The position numbers and the translations under genes are program-made. This document shows positions 34,953 to 47,362 of a stretch of DNA of 64,000 nt, one piece after another (position 1 is the first letter of the stretch; the number at the start of each line of letters is the position of its first letter). The stretch comes from Elmis aenea. Taxonomy: Eukaryota; Arthropoda; Insecta; Coleoptera; Elmidae. The stretch is from contig OX393578.1 of the NCBI GenBank assembly GCA_947652605.1, forward strand, positions 55,311,415 to 55,375,414. The letters are read 5' to 3'. The notes under the pieces are model-generated. The model worked only from the letters and a program-made list of their open reading frames with translations, made no database searches and was not told where the DNA came from.

Positions 34953-37900
34953 TACGATTTTAAAAGAGATTTACCGCTTATGAATGTAAAAAAACAGATT
35001 CAGCTATTGAACAAGTACCTTTCTTGGCTAACCCGAGAAAGAAATAAAGAATTTGAACGCGAATCATCAAAATAGGACAAAACAGCCTTCTACGACTGTT
35101 GAAGAAAAACGCAGCAGAGCGTGTTAGAATTCGCCATAACAAGTTGAATCTTTTCAATAATGGCAGGCACCAATTTTTTATTTTAAATTATGACAGACGA
35201 CGAATTTTATTCCCCTTCTGATGATGTTCCTATACTATACGTCAATTGAGTCGTCTATGTATTCTTGAAGATGAACAAACTCCGGCAATGATCAAAAAAC
35301 TGTGAGCAATGATCGTGTGGGTGTAGGTACAGTCTTCTTGTATGCTTTTTTAAATCACACAGATTAAGGTTAAACAAAATAATTTCAAATGGGTACATTG
35401 TAAAACGAACGTAAAAAGAACTTGTTTAAAGTTTAAAATTATTGGATTTATTAATTCATTAGAGTTGAACATGTCCACATTAAAGAAAACTTCCCTCCAA
35501 GCAGACTTTTGCTTCACGTAAAAGTTGTTTAATCTTATAAATTTCAACGGTATCGATGTATTAAACGTCGCGACGTTTTATTGAAGCCTGATCAACACTC
35601 ATTTTGCCTTCTACATTTCTGTTAAGCACATTTTTATTCTGTACTCCCAGTAATCTATAAAGCGCCAGGTACCTTCTCTATACCTGTCCACTGTCGGCGT
35701 TTTCTTTGAAATTTATTTCCTGTACTATTTTAAGGCATCTAAAATATATTTACACACCACCGCAGCACAAACAGCTAAATAAAATTTCCTAATATTGGAC
35801 TTTGTGGGTTTGTTACCGATATTTTTTACGCTAGTTTAATGCAACTTATAATTTGTTGGTCATCTTCGCCCTCAAATTCATCCCAAAATAATTAAAATAA
35901 CGCGTATACTCATACATTTTCACATCGTACCAAAACGGAACTACTGTGCCCAAATTCCTAGCTGGGATTTTTGTCTCTAAAGTCTGTTTTATACTACACT
36001 ATTTTTTCGTTAAAGAAAATCGTATACGATTTTTTAGTACCGTGTCAATCAGATATTTAAAATCTTGAACGAAAAAAAATTGTATGAAATTAGAACCAAA
36101 ATGAATCGTTTTATAATGAAATATTTTATGGTTCATGTTTATTTACATTATTTTTTACTCAGAAACGGTAGGTTTAACGAGAAAAACTAAAAAATAAAAA
36201 AAAAATTCTAAATAAATCAAGCTTTCAAAAGTTTTAGTTGCAAAATTTCAACCCACCAAAAAGTTCTGATAAAAAAACCAAGAGGGGTCGCACTTTTCAG
36301 CCCCCTTTGAAGGTGGGTGACAATTAAAAATATTACGATGGGAAACCTTTATAATAAGTATAAAACATCTACCAAATATTATTCTTCTAAATTGATCCAA
36401 ATTTAAGAAATAAAATAGAAACCTAATTTTTCCGCTCCCCTTTGGGGGGGTGTAACTACGAAAGGAGACGTCCAAGGAAAAAATGTTATATGAAAGACCC
36501 CCCTCTTAATTTTCGATCAGAAATCACCTCCAGAATACCTAAGAAACACCCTGTATATTACATATTGCTTTATACTAATTTTCATGTCGTTAAAAACTAT
36601 ATGACCACGTGTTTTTATTTAAAAAAAAAAAGAACCATAAATTTTGGATAACGTAAGTATATTTTTGATTCAACTTGTTTAAATTAGGTATAATTGTATT
36701 TTAAATTGTTATTATCAGCAGAATTAATTTTACAGTTACTCTGATGAAGATTGTGAAATATACAATTGAAACATGTTAGTACACCAATAAATTCGTATGG
36801 TTTAATAATTATCGCCCTGTAAAACCAGAATTTTATTTTAATATCCTTCAATCATCATTAACGGACGCTATTCCAATATTTTAATGGTTTTTTATAAGCT
36901 TGTAGATTTTTGTGTAACATGGCGAATTTAACTGTAAAATGGCACGGTCCTTGGCTTACCTTGTGTTTAATTAGATTACGGAAAATAAACTTGGACCGCT
37001 TTGATTATAAAGCGTCATTTACTAACGAATTTTTAATTGGCCAAAGTTTGTGGAAATTTTAAAATATAAGCTGGAAATGGTCTACAAATAAAAAATTTAC
37101 ACTAAATTACAAGTAGTTTATTTGTCTTCGCACTTTTTCCAAAAATGGACTTTCGTAATAAACGGTCCAGTTTTCGAATTAAACTTTAATTTGTAACAAC
37201 CACCCCCGGATCTTATTTACAACACATCGCACAACCCCCATACATATAAAATTCGTCGAAAACACTTTTATAGCCCAAATAAACCTTTTCAATTATCCCT
37301 AGGAGTGAATATGTAACAGCTACTGTGTTGTTATTCGGTTTTACATTCTTTGACGTTTGGCTTTTCGCCTCCAGATTTGACGATTTGAAGAAATGACGCG
37401 TCTGATGCTCCAATGGCATAAAAGATAGTGCCGCTTAAATTAGTAAAGTGTATTCCATGACAAATTCAGGTAGACACGGCTTGCGAGTTGTTTTGACTCG
37501 TTTCACGATCGGGCTAAAGAATTTCCTTAACAACTAGAGAATTATATGATATGACTCCATGTATGGCTTACACTAAAGTTGAAGATAAAGCAATTAAAAA
37601 AGTATTTTACGTTTTAAAATCGAGTTTGGATAACTTTGCAATACCATGTGTACATCAATTAAATTATTGTGTTCTTTTAAGTAAATTATTAACGTGTGTG
37701 AAAAGTATTAAAATTACTGCTCAAGTGTTCTCTAAATTTAGCAAAAGGGAGCAAAAACTTCGAGAGCTATTAAGATACAATTACCACTGTCAAATGTTCT
37801 CAGTAAGAACAAGTTTGTTGATTAAATTACCGAGAACACCAACTGTTAGGATGATACCCTGGTAATATTGTTGGGTGCAAACAACTTTCTTTCTGAGAAT

Positions 37901-38284
37901 CGCGTCATTCGGAAGGTTGGAGGACATGTACATACCGTTATTTAGAAGAAAGAGCCTTCCTGTAGCGAGTTAAATCAACTTAGAGGGTGAAAGAGTGGTA
38001 TTGCAGTCGCCCACTTTCAAATAAACGTACAAATGAATTTTGTTATACAAAAACGTGAAAGCAATAATTGTAGAAATCTGAAATAACGTCGCTTTTAAAC
38101 TCCGATTTTATTTGTAATAATTTGCGAAAAATACTATACAACAAGGGGAAAGTTGCCCATTGTGGTGAAGTTGACAAAAAAAATTAAAATTCGCTTTAAG
38201 GCCACACAAAAATTATCACAGCGACTATTTTTAAATATTTGTATGTTGTATGCTTCCTTTATTGTAGCCAAATATGTTTTATAT
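34953..38284. other. Intergenic or intronic sequence, no gene recognised
   Basis: Holds a C-rich repeat remnant near 36250-36560 (GGGGTCGCACTTTTCAGCCC, ending in ACACCCTGTATA) and a hammerhead-like motif at 36741. An open frame of 104 codons at 37551-37865 has no recognised similarity and is poor in complexity. Confidence 0.4.
36741..36772 (+). ncRNA. Hammerhead-ribozyme-like core (weak)
   Basis: CTGATGA, a perfect 5-bp helix ATTGT/ACAAT around GAAATAT, one T, then GAAAC. This has the core order of a hammerhead (CUGANGA, stem II, GAAA). No good stem III or cleavage site was found, so it may be a decayed retroelement end. Confidence 0.25.
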
Positions 38285-38653
38285 CATAATGAAATTAAAT
38301 ATTCAGGTATAATAATAGACGATAAGCTTAATTTTAAAAGGATTACTGATCATATAGTCAAGAAGGTATCCAAAAAAGTAGGTTTTCTTGGTAGATTAAG
38401 CAGTAAACTTCCAGTCTTTACTAAAATTTTAATATACAAAAGTATCATAGCACCCCATTTCGAATACTGCTCTAGTATTTTATTTCTGGCAAACACTAAT
38501 AATTTAGATCGGCTTAAAAAATTACAAAATAGGGCTATGAGAATTATTTTACACTGTTCCAGATACACCAAAATTACTCTAATGCTAGATACTCTGCAGT
38601 GGCTTAGTATTAAACAACGGGTCCAATCAAGACAACTCTTCCCTATCATTTAG
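38285..38653 (+). pseudogene. Jockey/CR1-type LINE reverse-transcriptase C-terminal fragment
   Basis: Reads YSGIIIDDKLNFKRITDHIV, then KKVGFLGRLSSKLP, ILIYKSIIAPHFEYCSSILF, and LKKLQNRAMRIIL, the thumb-side region of non-LTR reverse transcriptases. It ends at a stop at 38651-38653. No catalytic box or 5' part is present, so it is a dead fragment. Confidence 0.85.
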
Positions 38654-40439
38654 ATTTTATGTCAAATTTTAACAGTTTTTGAACGGACTTTTTAATTAAT
38701 ATTTAGTCAATTTCAATCCTTGCTATAGAAATTAGCGAAATTAGTGAATCTGTTATTGTAACCTTGTTGGATATGCAGTGTTTTAGATGCAAATTACCCA
38801 ATAATTAAGATTTTCACGAAAAATCTTGATGAACTGCTTAAATTATTAGATACCACATACAAATTTCTTTGATTGAGAGACGGTTTGCTACTAGAATCGA
38901 TAGAATTTGTCTGCGTTTTTCGTTATTTGCAGTTAATCTAATGTTCGGTTTGTTTTTTTAGAAATTAACATGCCACACATTTGTGTCGCAAAAAGCGACA
39001 TGGGGGAAATGCCGCGAAATTTAAGATAAAATCGACTCCAAAATTATGTCCAATAAGCCGATTTATAAACCTGGTCGATTTTTAATTGTGTGCTCATCCA
39101 AAATAATTAATAATAAAGGAAAGAAAAGTTAAAGAAGGTTAGACAGTTTTAGTGAGACGATAAATGTTGAGAATTGAGAAGCTTATTGGGTCAAGTAGGC
39201 CCGAAACACAATAGGAGGGTTAAGTTCTTATAGTTAGTTATACTTAGTGAGGGAGTCGTATCAGTTTATTTTCTTAAGTAGGCTGTTCGAATTGTTTGGG
39301 GATTTCGTTAAAAGTTTAGGGCGGTCGAAAATAAACGTACTTTCGGGCAAATTTGATTATGCGTCGTTTAAGCCGTATCAATTTTTCGTCGACCGTTAAA
39401 CAACGTTCGCCGGAAGGACTGGCTCGGCAAAGCCTCGTACCTAGTAGCATCTCTTGTCACTGTTCATTTAAACATTAAGTTGGCTAATGGCCCAACCGAT
39501 ACATTCCCGGTAATTTCACACGGACCCCGGCTGCTGTTTACGTGCAGGGTTGCAGAGTGTGCGGGTAGGTAGTTCGCGAACCCTGCGCGCCCCCTGCTCC
39601 GCTCGTCTATCCGGGGGGCCGCGGACCGCGACCTACAGCCCTGCCTGTCCACCCCAAACCATCACCGACCGTTCAGTCAGATTCACACTAGATAAAGTGC
39701 CTTAGCCCTGCTATTGAATGGGCAAATTGGAACGTGGATGACCTAAAATCCATACGCACCGGAATCTAATATTCTGCGGGCTGTGGATCATTTAAAACGC
39801 GATAGCGTCGATTATGTAACATTTTTAAAGCCACAATTATGTCTCTTAGTTGATAAACCAATGCCCAATTTGTGCGACATCACCATATAATAAAAATACA
39901 GCCACTAAACTTGGAAAAATCACATACTTTCATCAAATTTTTCCGTTAATTTTCATTTTAGGATTGATAAATTAGCGAATTAAACTGTAAGGCGTCCAAA
40001 AACGCCCCATCACCCACAAAAAAATTAAATAAGAATCGAAAATGCAACAATAATCATTAAATTGCTTATTGAGTACGATAAATGCATTGAAACTGATCAC
40101 GGAAAAATAATTTTGCGAGCATATTTTCTCGACTTCCTTAAATCCTTCATTTGTTGTCTGTTAATTTGTCTTTTTATTATTTTTTTAACGGTATTTCGTT
40201 TAATAATCTAATGTACTATCAAAACAACTCCACGCAAATTAATATTTTTTAAACACAAAACTATCAAAATGAAATTTGTGGGGGATGGACGGACGAACGG
40301 AACAGTTAACAAGTCGAATTAAAACGGAGGTGGTTTAGTACATGTATTTCATCACTCGTGGTTATTTTCCCCCGTTTTTCCCTAAAAATGCCTTAAAGAT
40401 TTGACAAAGAACTTCACAAACAATTTCAACAAATAGATA
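38654..40439. other. Non-coding sequence with a GC-richer island at about 39400-39720
   Basis: The island (GGCTCGGCAAAGCCTCGTAC through CCGGGGGGCCGCGGACCGCG to GTTCAGTCAGATTCAC) stands out from AT-rich surroundings and has no repeat signature I recognise. It may be an unseen promoter, exon or enhancer. The rest shows nothing. Confidence 0.35.
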
Positions 40440-41710
40440 TGAAACAAGAAAGTAATTAAATTACTTTATTTGGAACTTTGGCAAACAGTTTTTTTTCTCT
40501 ATTAATTTAGATTATGTATTTGTGTTCATTTCTCATCTAAAAACACTGTACAGGTGTAATCTACATCAAATAACGCGATTTCATTGTTTCATTTAGGATG
40601 TTAAAAAGGGGAGTAATTTCCCCCACAACAATGACAAACTTTGGCATATTTATTTTGTTAAAAATTTGCGTTTATTTTTCACTTAAAAATACATTGCAGA
40701 TTTAATCTGCAAGTAATAACATGAATTTTTCGTTTAACTTTTAAAAGGGGTGAGTAATTTCCCCCCAAAACGAAAATTTTTGCAAAGTTTTGATGTGTTT
40801 ACATTTATTTATAATCTCTTTTTCCTAATCCGAAATTTAAATATGATTAAATTACTTTATTTTGGAGTTTTTAAAGAGACATAATTCCTCCCCCTCCCCA
40901 ACAACTTTTGGTATTTATTTTAGCAAAGTATTTGCGTTTACGTCCTATCCAAAAATATTTTTTGTATTGAATCTGGTAATAAAAACTTTCATTAATTACT
41001 TTATTTTCTAGTTTCTAAAGGGGCGAAAAGTTCCCTCCCCCCCAATGCGAAACTTTGGCAGTTTATTTTGGCAAAGAGACCTACACCTAACAGTAGAACG
41101 ACTCACGACTAAATACAATGATGGCAAAGTATTTGCGGTTTATTTCCACCCCAAATACTTTATAGATTTAATCTACAACTAAAACGGAATAAAAATTATT
41201 TTACTTAGGTTTTCAAAACTGACGTAATTTTCCCTCCCCAATAAATTTGATTTGCCTATTAATTTAAACAAATATTTGCGTTTATTGTTAACTTAAAAGT
41301 GCATAATAATTAAATCTGCTAGCAAAAACGAAAATTGATTAGTTTTTGTGAACTTTGAAAAGGGGTTAATAACTCCCCCCCCCCAAGGAAAATGTTTTCT
41401 GTTTATTTTGAGTGTTTTCATTTAATTTTGATCTAGAAATGTTTTTATTTTTAAATACTAAATAAAAATTTATTTTGACTTCGAAAAGAAGTGGACTTTC
41501 TCCCTCCCAAATAAACTTTTGGTTTTTATTTTAGCGAAGTTTAGCGTTTTTATTTTCCAAAAATATGTTTATATTTAATCTGGTAATAAAAACTTTCATT
41601 AATTACTTTATTTTGTAGTTTTTAAAGGAGTGAAAAGTTAAAAACTTTCGTTAATTACTTTATTTTGTAGTTTTTAAAGGGGTGAAAAGTTTCTCCCCCA
41701 ATTCGGACTT
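40440..41710. repeat. Degenerate 130-bp tandem array upstream of dan
   Basis: About nine diverged units contain TTACTTTATTTTG, AAAGGGGTGAAAAGT, a C-run (CCCCCCAA), TTTGGCATTTATTTTAGCAA and TTTGCGTTTATTTT. C-runs mark the units near 40610, 40755, 40890, 41035, 41235, 41375, 41505 and 41695. The array ends about 660 bp before the dan ATG. Confidence 0.8.
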
Positions 41711-41739
41711 CTTCTGTCTATTTTGGCGAGTTTTGCAGT

Positions 41740-42373
41740 GTGCAGATGCGATCGTTCTGTAGGATAGTTAAAATCGCGATTCGCGAATTTGGATATTTGG
41801 CTGCGTGAACGCGTCTTCGCGCAAGTGTGTGCTACCCGGCCCTACCGGGGGTGGGAGGGTGTCACGTCAAGCCATCACGCGGGACCCGCGAACCTCCCTG
41901 CTTACCCTGCCTGCCTGCGCTCAGTCCGCGCTCGTCCGTCGTACGTATTGATCGACTGGACAAAGGAACTGACCACCAGTCTCCATTTCCACAAGAAACA
42001 CTCAACATCACGGTTCAACAATTAATTACATCTCACCTTAAAAACTGTTAACATTCATAACTGCGAAAAACTTTGCGCGCGCCTGCGTAAAAAATCCAAG
42101 TGCGGCAGTTAACGTCAACGTGTTGCATTTGTCAAAAGTTGCGGCAAGTTTTGTTTGTTTGTTTGAAGTTTTGAGTGTACTCGCTTGAAGTTTTTTTTGA
42201 ACTGCGCACGACCGCCTCTTTTCATTGGTGGATTATTGTGTTGCTCATAAACAGTAGCACGTGGTGTGGATATCATAAAAATATGATCGCGTCGCGTTCG
42301 TCGTGATTAATTACGGAATTAATTGATTTAAACGGTTTAATAATTGTGCGACTTGGTTAACGATCGAGCAAAG
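41740..42373 (+). promoter_or_regulatory. Probable dan promoter and 5' UTR
   Basis: GC-richer, CpG-containing, repeat-free sequence directly upstream of dan. CTCAGTCCGC near 41920 resembles an insect initiator, with GATCG about 28 bases on, a partial match to a downstream promoter element. The start site itself is not established. Confidence 0.35.
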
Positions 42374-43693
42374 ATGGCAACAAAGACCGGCAAACGTCCT
42401 TTGCGGTCCCTAACCGCCCAAGAAAAGCTGGAAGCAATTCGCCGGGTCCATAACGGCGAAAGCAAGGCCTCGGTAGCGCGTGATATCGGCGTTCCCGAGT
42501 CAACTCTTAGGGGATGGTGCAAAAACGAAGACAAAATATCGTACCTGTCAAGACAATCCACACCGGACACGGACGACTCCGTAGCCAGCGGCGAACCCAG
42601 GGAAAAAAAGGTAAAACTAGACGACGCCTTGCAACCGTTCAACCTAAGTTTAAAATCCAGCGGAGGCACATTCTCACCTAATTCCGAAAACAAATTTGCC
42701 GCGGAATTCCTCAAAGCCGATCTGGACTGTACCAAACCATTAAATTTAAATAAACTAGAGAGCTCGAGCAACCACCTAAGTGAGAGAGAAAGGAACAGAG
42801 CCGAACTCGCGCGTTTGAGTATCGAACTAGGATTAAACCGACCCGAAATGTTTTTACCAAACGTTAGCGGCAATAACACGTCGCTATCTGAACTCGGGAA
42901 TAGCGTAGGATTGCTCACACAATGGAACAACATGCTGATGCAGCAGCAAAAGAACCAAAACTCCAAAGTGACAGCGCCTGCCGACACCAGCACCAACAGC
43001 TTGTACGGAAATTCGTTGCAGACATCGCCAAAAGTCGATTTCGAGCAGAAACAGAAGAACAAAACTCCGAAAGTGGATAAAGCACCATCGGTGGACGAGT
43101 CGGTTTGGTACTGGCTAAAGCAACAAGCAGTTCTGGGTCTAGTGCAAAATCCAAACGCTCCTAGTGTTAACAGTCTACCAACTTCAACAACCACCGTTTC
43201 AAATGTTACCAGTTCTTCGAACATCCAAAGCAATGGCGCCGGCAACGACCAGAACAGCTCCTGGTTCTGGAAATGGTACAAGCAATTCGCCAATCCTTAC
43301 ATCCAGCCTCTACAACAGCAATCTCCCGATAAACCCATACTTTATCAGCAATTAACCAGGGACAAAGACTTGAACAACACTGAAAATTTCAAGATAGTGG
43401 AGGAAAAACCCGCTAGCAAGGGCGGCAATAAAGCCCGTTCTGTTCTGGACAACTTGCTCTTCAACAACAATAATAACGTCGCCCTGAACAAAAAGGACTC
43501 GAAGGACGAAAGCTTGAGCCAAGTCGAAGCTCTGGAACACGGCGAAAAGTTCTTGCAATGGTTGGAGTGTTGCAGCGAGCCCTCGGTCACAACGATGCAA
43601 ATAATGCAGTTTAGATTTTTGTTGAACAACATTAAAAACGGGGCGGATAAAAAAAACGGGGATTCCAACAAAATTAAAATTAGAAGAAAGTGA
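42374..43693 (+). CDS. dan: Distal antenna (dan) homologue, Pipsqueak-domain nuclear protein
   Basis: Complete intronless gene of 439 codons. In Drosophila, dan and its paralogue danr act in antennal identity and eye development in the nucleus. Residues 8-60 form a Pipsqueak/CENP-B-type helix-turn-helix (LTAQEKLEAIRRVHNGESKA, SVARDIGVPESTLRGWCKNE). PFNLSLK at 88-94 is a likely CtBP-binding motif, with KPLNLNK at 121-127 as a weaker copy. Two tryptophan-rich motifs follow, VWYWLKQQ near 244 and SSWFWKWYKQF near 296, then a conserved C-terminal block GEKFLQWLECCSEPSVTTMQ (390-409) and a basic tail. The ATG at 42374 has a good Kozak context (AAAGATGG). An upstream in-frame GTG at 42344 is not a start. 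Confidence 0.95.
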   Translation: MATKTGKRPLRSLTAQEKLEAIRRVHNGESKASVARDIGVPESTLRGWCKNEDKISYLSRQSTPDTDDSVASGEPREKKVKLDDALQPFNLSLKSSGGTFSPNSENKFAAEFLKADLDCTKPLNLNKLESSSNHLSERERNRAELARLSIELGLNRPEMFLPNVSGNNTSLSELGNSVGLLTQWNNMLMQQQKNQNSKVTAPADTSTNSLYGNSLQTSPKVDFEQKQKNKTPKVDKAPSVDESVWYWLKQQAVLGLVQNPNAPSVNSLPTSTTTVSNVTSSSNIQSNGAGNDQNSSWFWKWYKQFANPYIQPLQQQSPDKPILYQQLTRDKDLNNTENFKIVEEKPASKGGNKARSVLDNLLFNNNNNVALNKKDSKDESLSQVEALEHGEKFLQWLECCSEPSVTTMQIMQFRFLLNNIKNGADKKNGDSNKIKIRRK

Positions 43694-44457
43694 GCTGTTT
43701 AAGCGTGTTTTTTAAGTAAGTGTTGGACGACAGTAGGCTGTTTAAAGCTAAAAACCAAATTTATTAGTTAGATCTTTGATGTAGTTTATGTAAGAGAGTT
43801 TTATGTAGGCGCATTAACTGTTAATAACTAACTACATTTTGCATTCCTTTATCAAAGACTGTATGAAGTATTATTTGAAGTTACCTATATATAGCGTTCG
43901 TGTAAGTTTAAGTCAAAGCAGATGAATTCGCACTTGGCGATTTGTGATAAAAACACTTGTGTCTGTCAGTTTACGTTAAGATTAGTTTTTTTTGTAAGTT
44001 TTCGTTTGTTACCAAACGAGTATTGTTGTGCCAAATGTAATAACTGTTTATAAATCTGGCCTGCTCAAATGTGTACCTAAATAACAAGCAGATTTATATC
44101 TTAGTAATGACTTCAATGATTCCTATAAGCTGATCTCTTTCACGACTTTGCCAAAGTGTAACTGTTTTTGTGACGTCCTTGTTTTCATTGATAAAACAGT
44201 ATTTAAGATGTTCAAAGTATTTTGCAGCTCGTGCAAATTTATATTTAAGACAAATGTGAATTGAATTTCGTAGTATGATCTCTTGTCGTATACAGGGTGA
44301 TTAGTACTTAAGTATGCTTAGTTGGTAATTTAGTTTAAATGATGAACTTGTGCTTAACAGTTGCTCTGTATACCGTTAATTTCGCTAAACTACCTGGAAA
44401 TTTTGTAAATTACTGTAAAAAATTATAACGAGTATTTTTGTACGATTATTGAGATTA

Positions 44458-44463
44458 AATAAA
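44458..44463 (+). promoter_or_regulatory. Candidate dan polyadenylation signal
   Basis: AATAAA about 765 bp after the dan stop, in GAGATTAAATAAATTTTC. The sequence between stop and signal is mostly repeat-free apart from a TACAGGGTGATTAG motif near 44291, so a long 3' UTR is plausible. Confidence 0.45.
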
Positions 44464-44563
44464 TTTTCTTCTCGGCAGCTATTGGTGTTCGACTTATTTT
44501 CCTAGCTTAACACAAAAAATTGCTAACTAGATACAAAAAAAAAGATTTATTACGTATGTATAA

Positions 44564-45931
44564 AGCGATTTAAAACCGTCAGTGTTCAATTATTCGAAGG
44601 TTTTGCTAACAATTTTTTTGTAGTGCCTTCTGAACAAATTAACTATTAAAACAATACACAGGGTGTTTGTTTTTATGGTCCATTTAGCTGAATTTTAAAC
44701 ACAAGATTTTTTTAAACGTACCAGCCTGTATTTATTGACATTTTGTTGTAGATAGTGTACCTGTCTAAAAAAAACATTGCAAGTGCTTTATGTATAAAAC
44801 TAATATTTCTCGATTTATTGCGGTTTTAATGATAGAATAATTCATAGAATTAAAATAGAAGGTATTGAAAAAATTATAAAAAAATACATTTAATTTAATT
44901 ATTTTGCTTTTAGACTGTAAATTCTTTTCGTTAATTCAGAAAAATACGCATTTCTTGAGGTTGTTTAGTTAATATTAACTTTAAAAAAATCATCTAGGTA
45001 CTGCTTCAAGTCGAGAACAAAAATGTCGAATACCATCTCAAATTTTAATATAATATAAGTTTATATAGAAGAATGCGTTATTCTTTTACTGCTTTATTGT
45101 TAAAAAACAACAATCTCTAGGCTAGGGGCAATAAACAAACTGCATTAATAGCTTGTAAATCTTGGGGAAGTTCACTTTTAGGTATCGCGTGATCAACAAT
45201 GATTGATGCCCGCTAACTTCAGACCGAAAATAAAATAACCAAGTTTTTGTTGGTGGCGTAGTGTAAAACTAGGATATCAGCGGCGTATTTTTGTTTTCTG
45301 TGACGTTCGGGTTGACCTGTCATTTTGTGTGTTGTTTTCCTAGGCCACTGGTTTTTCCCTATGGGTTACCAACCGTTCGAATAAAGTTCCTAACACCCTT
45401 GGCATCAATCATTATCGATCACCCGATACTTTAGCCAAAAATCAGCCCCAGTTTTAATAATTTTATTTTAATAAATAAAATATTTTTGTCTATTTCAATA
45501 AAGAGTAAATAATCATATCATAATATGTTTTTTGTTTTAATTTACCTTATCAAGTAATGAAAAGGTACAATTAAAATTAAAATTAAACATATTACTCTGA
45601 ATATTTTTTGAAAGTTAACCATTTTAATTCCATCAAATATTGCATGTTTGCCTATAGGTTATCATTAAAGCAGTAACAACTTGAAATATTAGTTTAAGAC
45701 ATTAAATACCTTCAATATTTTTTAAATCCAATTAAATTAGCTACAATAAAATGTAAATACAGGGTGTTCTATTTAAAAAATGCACTTGTTGGTGTTTAAA
45801 AGTCACCTAAATGGACCGGCAAAAACAAACACCCTGTGTGTTATTTTAAAATTTAAATTGTTCAGAAGGCACTGTAAGAAAACTGTAAGCAAAACTTACG
45901 AATAATTGAACACTGGCGGATTCAAATCGCT
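44564..45931. repeat. Foldback repeat 3' of dan with internal TACAGGGTGT modules
   Basis: Arms of about 340 bp pair: AGCGATTTAAAACCGTCAGT near 44564 with the inverse of AGCGATTTGAATCCGCCAGT near 45931, then GTGCCTTCTGAACAA on both sides. Each arm contains the 80-bp module bounded by ACACAGGGTGTTT and an inverted partner (44654-44730 and 45757-45838). Confidence 0.85.
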
Positions 45932-46162
45932 AAATATGAATATTTTGTTAAGGATCTATATCCGACAATATTTTCAGAAAAACGTTAATAACTCATAAAC
46001 GATTGATGTTAGATACAAAAACCTACATACATTTTTGTGAGGGAATTTAATCTGAATTCTAAAAACAAACAAAAATATACAGGGTGTTGTATTTAAAGTA
46101 AAAAAGTTACATATCGGTGTGCAAAAACAAAATAGCCGGTATAGCTGTAATAAATGTTAGGA

Positions 46163-47210
46163 CAGGGGTGGCGAACAGGTGAACCCTTTTATGTTCCCGT
46201 GCCAATTTTTAAAACACATTTTGAAATGCTGGCGTGCCAGGTAACTTTTGCAATGAATTAAAAAAAAAAAACGTCACTGATTGTGAGGAGATGACGAGTA
46301 AAAAATACAATATTTGTGTTAAATGAATATTTTTTATTGACTACTAATAGAAATTTGTAATTAAACAACAACTTAACGTTCATAACTAGATTTTAAAAGA
46401 AAAATTAAATATTTTACCAATAAAAGATAATTAGACAAACATAATAATTGCACATTACAGGTGTTTACTTTTGAAACAACATTAATTAAGTAGGTAGGTA
46501 CCTACAATAAGATTTAAAATATAAGTTTTTAATGCGGTTTTTGTTGTTTTTTTGTATCAGGTTGGTATTTCGTTACTTTTAATAAAATGCTTGCTGAACT
46601 AGATTCTTCCGTTAGAGTATTTCTGTTAATTTTTTATTAAATTCATTTGTGTAAACAGTGACTCACATGCATATGTGGAAGAAAATATAGTTAAAATAGC
46701 CGACGCTAATTACTTTAAAGATTGGAACTCTTCTGGAATCGTTTGCTAGGCATCAATAATTTTGCTTTCAGAATTATTATTTATTGTTTCCTCAAAACGT
46801 TCCCTTTCAATAATCTCTAAATTTTCCCTCAAGTCAATAAACTTTTGCCTCCAAATTGCACATGAATGAAAATCAAACAATCGCATTTCAATTTTCTAAT
46901 TTTAACGTGATTTTCAAATCAAGTTCATCAACCTTGATTATGTCTGGGTAAATTATGAATTTTGAAATTTCTTCGATATTTTCAAATTGAGAAAATCGCG
47001 AAGAAAATTGATCTATTATTCATTCCACAGCTGTGGTTGAATATTCTGTCAATTGAATATGATTTATCTCAATTTGACGTGTCGCATTTTCTATGAAAAA
47101 TTTTAAATTTCGGAAATATTTGAAGGCATGAGAAGCAGTATCTCATTTAAATACTTGCAATTTTGTTTGAAATTCGGATAGTTTCGAAACAAAATGCATG
47201 TATTTTATTT
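46163..47210 (-). pseudogene. Degenerate hAT (SCAND3/ZBED-like) transposase remnant
   Basis: One border shows a CAGGGGTGGCGAACAGGTGA end at about 46163. The minus strand contains decayed C-terminal transposase sequence: WRQKFIDLRENLEIIERERF near 46820 and ILTIFSSTYACESLFTQMNL near 46660, followed by in-frame stops. This is the hAT dimerisation region. No second border was found. Confidence 0.7.
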
Positions 47211-47227
47211 GAATAATAGTATAGGAA

Positions 47228-47362
47228 GGAGTATTACATAACAAGAGTTGTAAGAAGCATATTACCCACACGAGTGGGAAAATTATGCGCGGTCACGTAG
47301 CGGCGAGTGAGTATTTCCATGAGTGCGCAATTGCTTTACAACTCGTGTTATGCAGCTTATTT
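47228..47362. repeat. Short palindromic MITE-like repeat
   Basis: TTACATAACAAGAGTTGTAA near 47232 is inverted as TTTACAACTCGTGTTATGCA near 47336, with CCACACGAGTGGG and ATGAGTGCGCAATT inside. No target duplication was seen. Confidence 0.5.

Noticed and set aside
37551..37865. 104-codon plus-strand frame with an ATG
   Set aside because: No recognisable domain, AT-driven composition, no nearby promoter or partner exon; kept only as part of an unassigned stretch.
42337..43293. 318-codon minus-strand frame opposite dan
   Set aside because: A shadow of the dan coding strand; codon structure and conservation support the plus strand.
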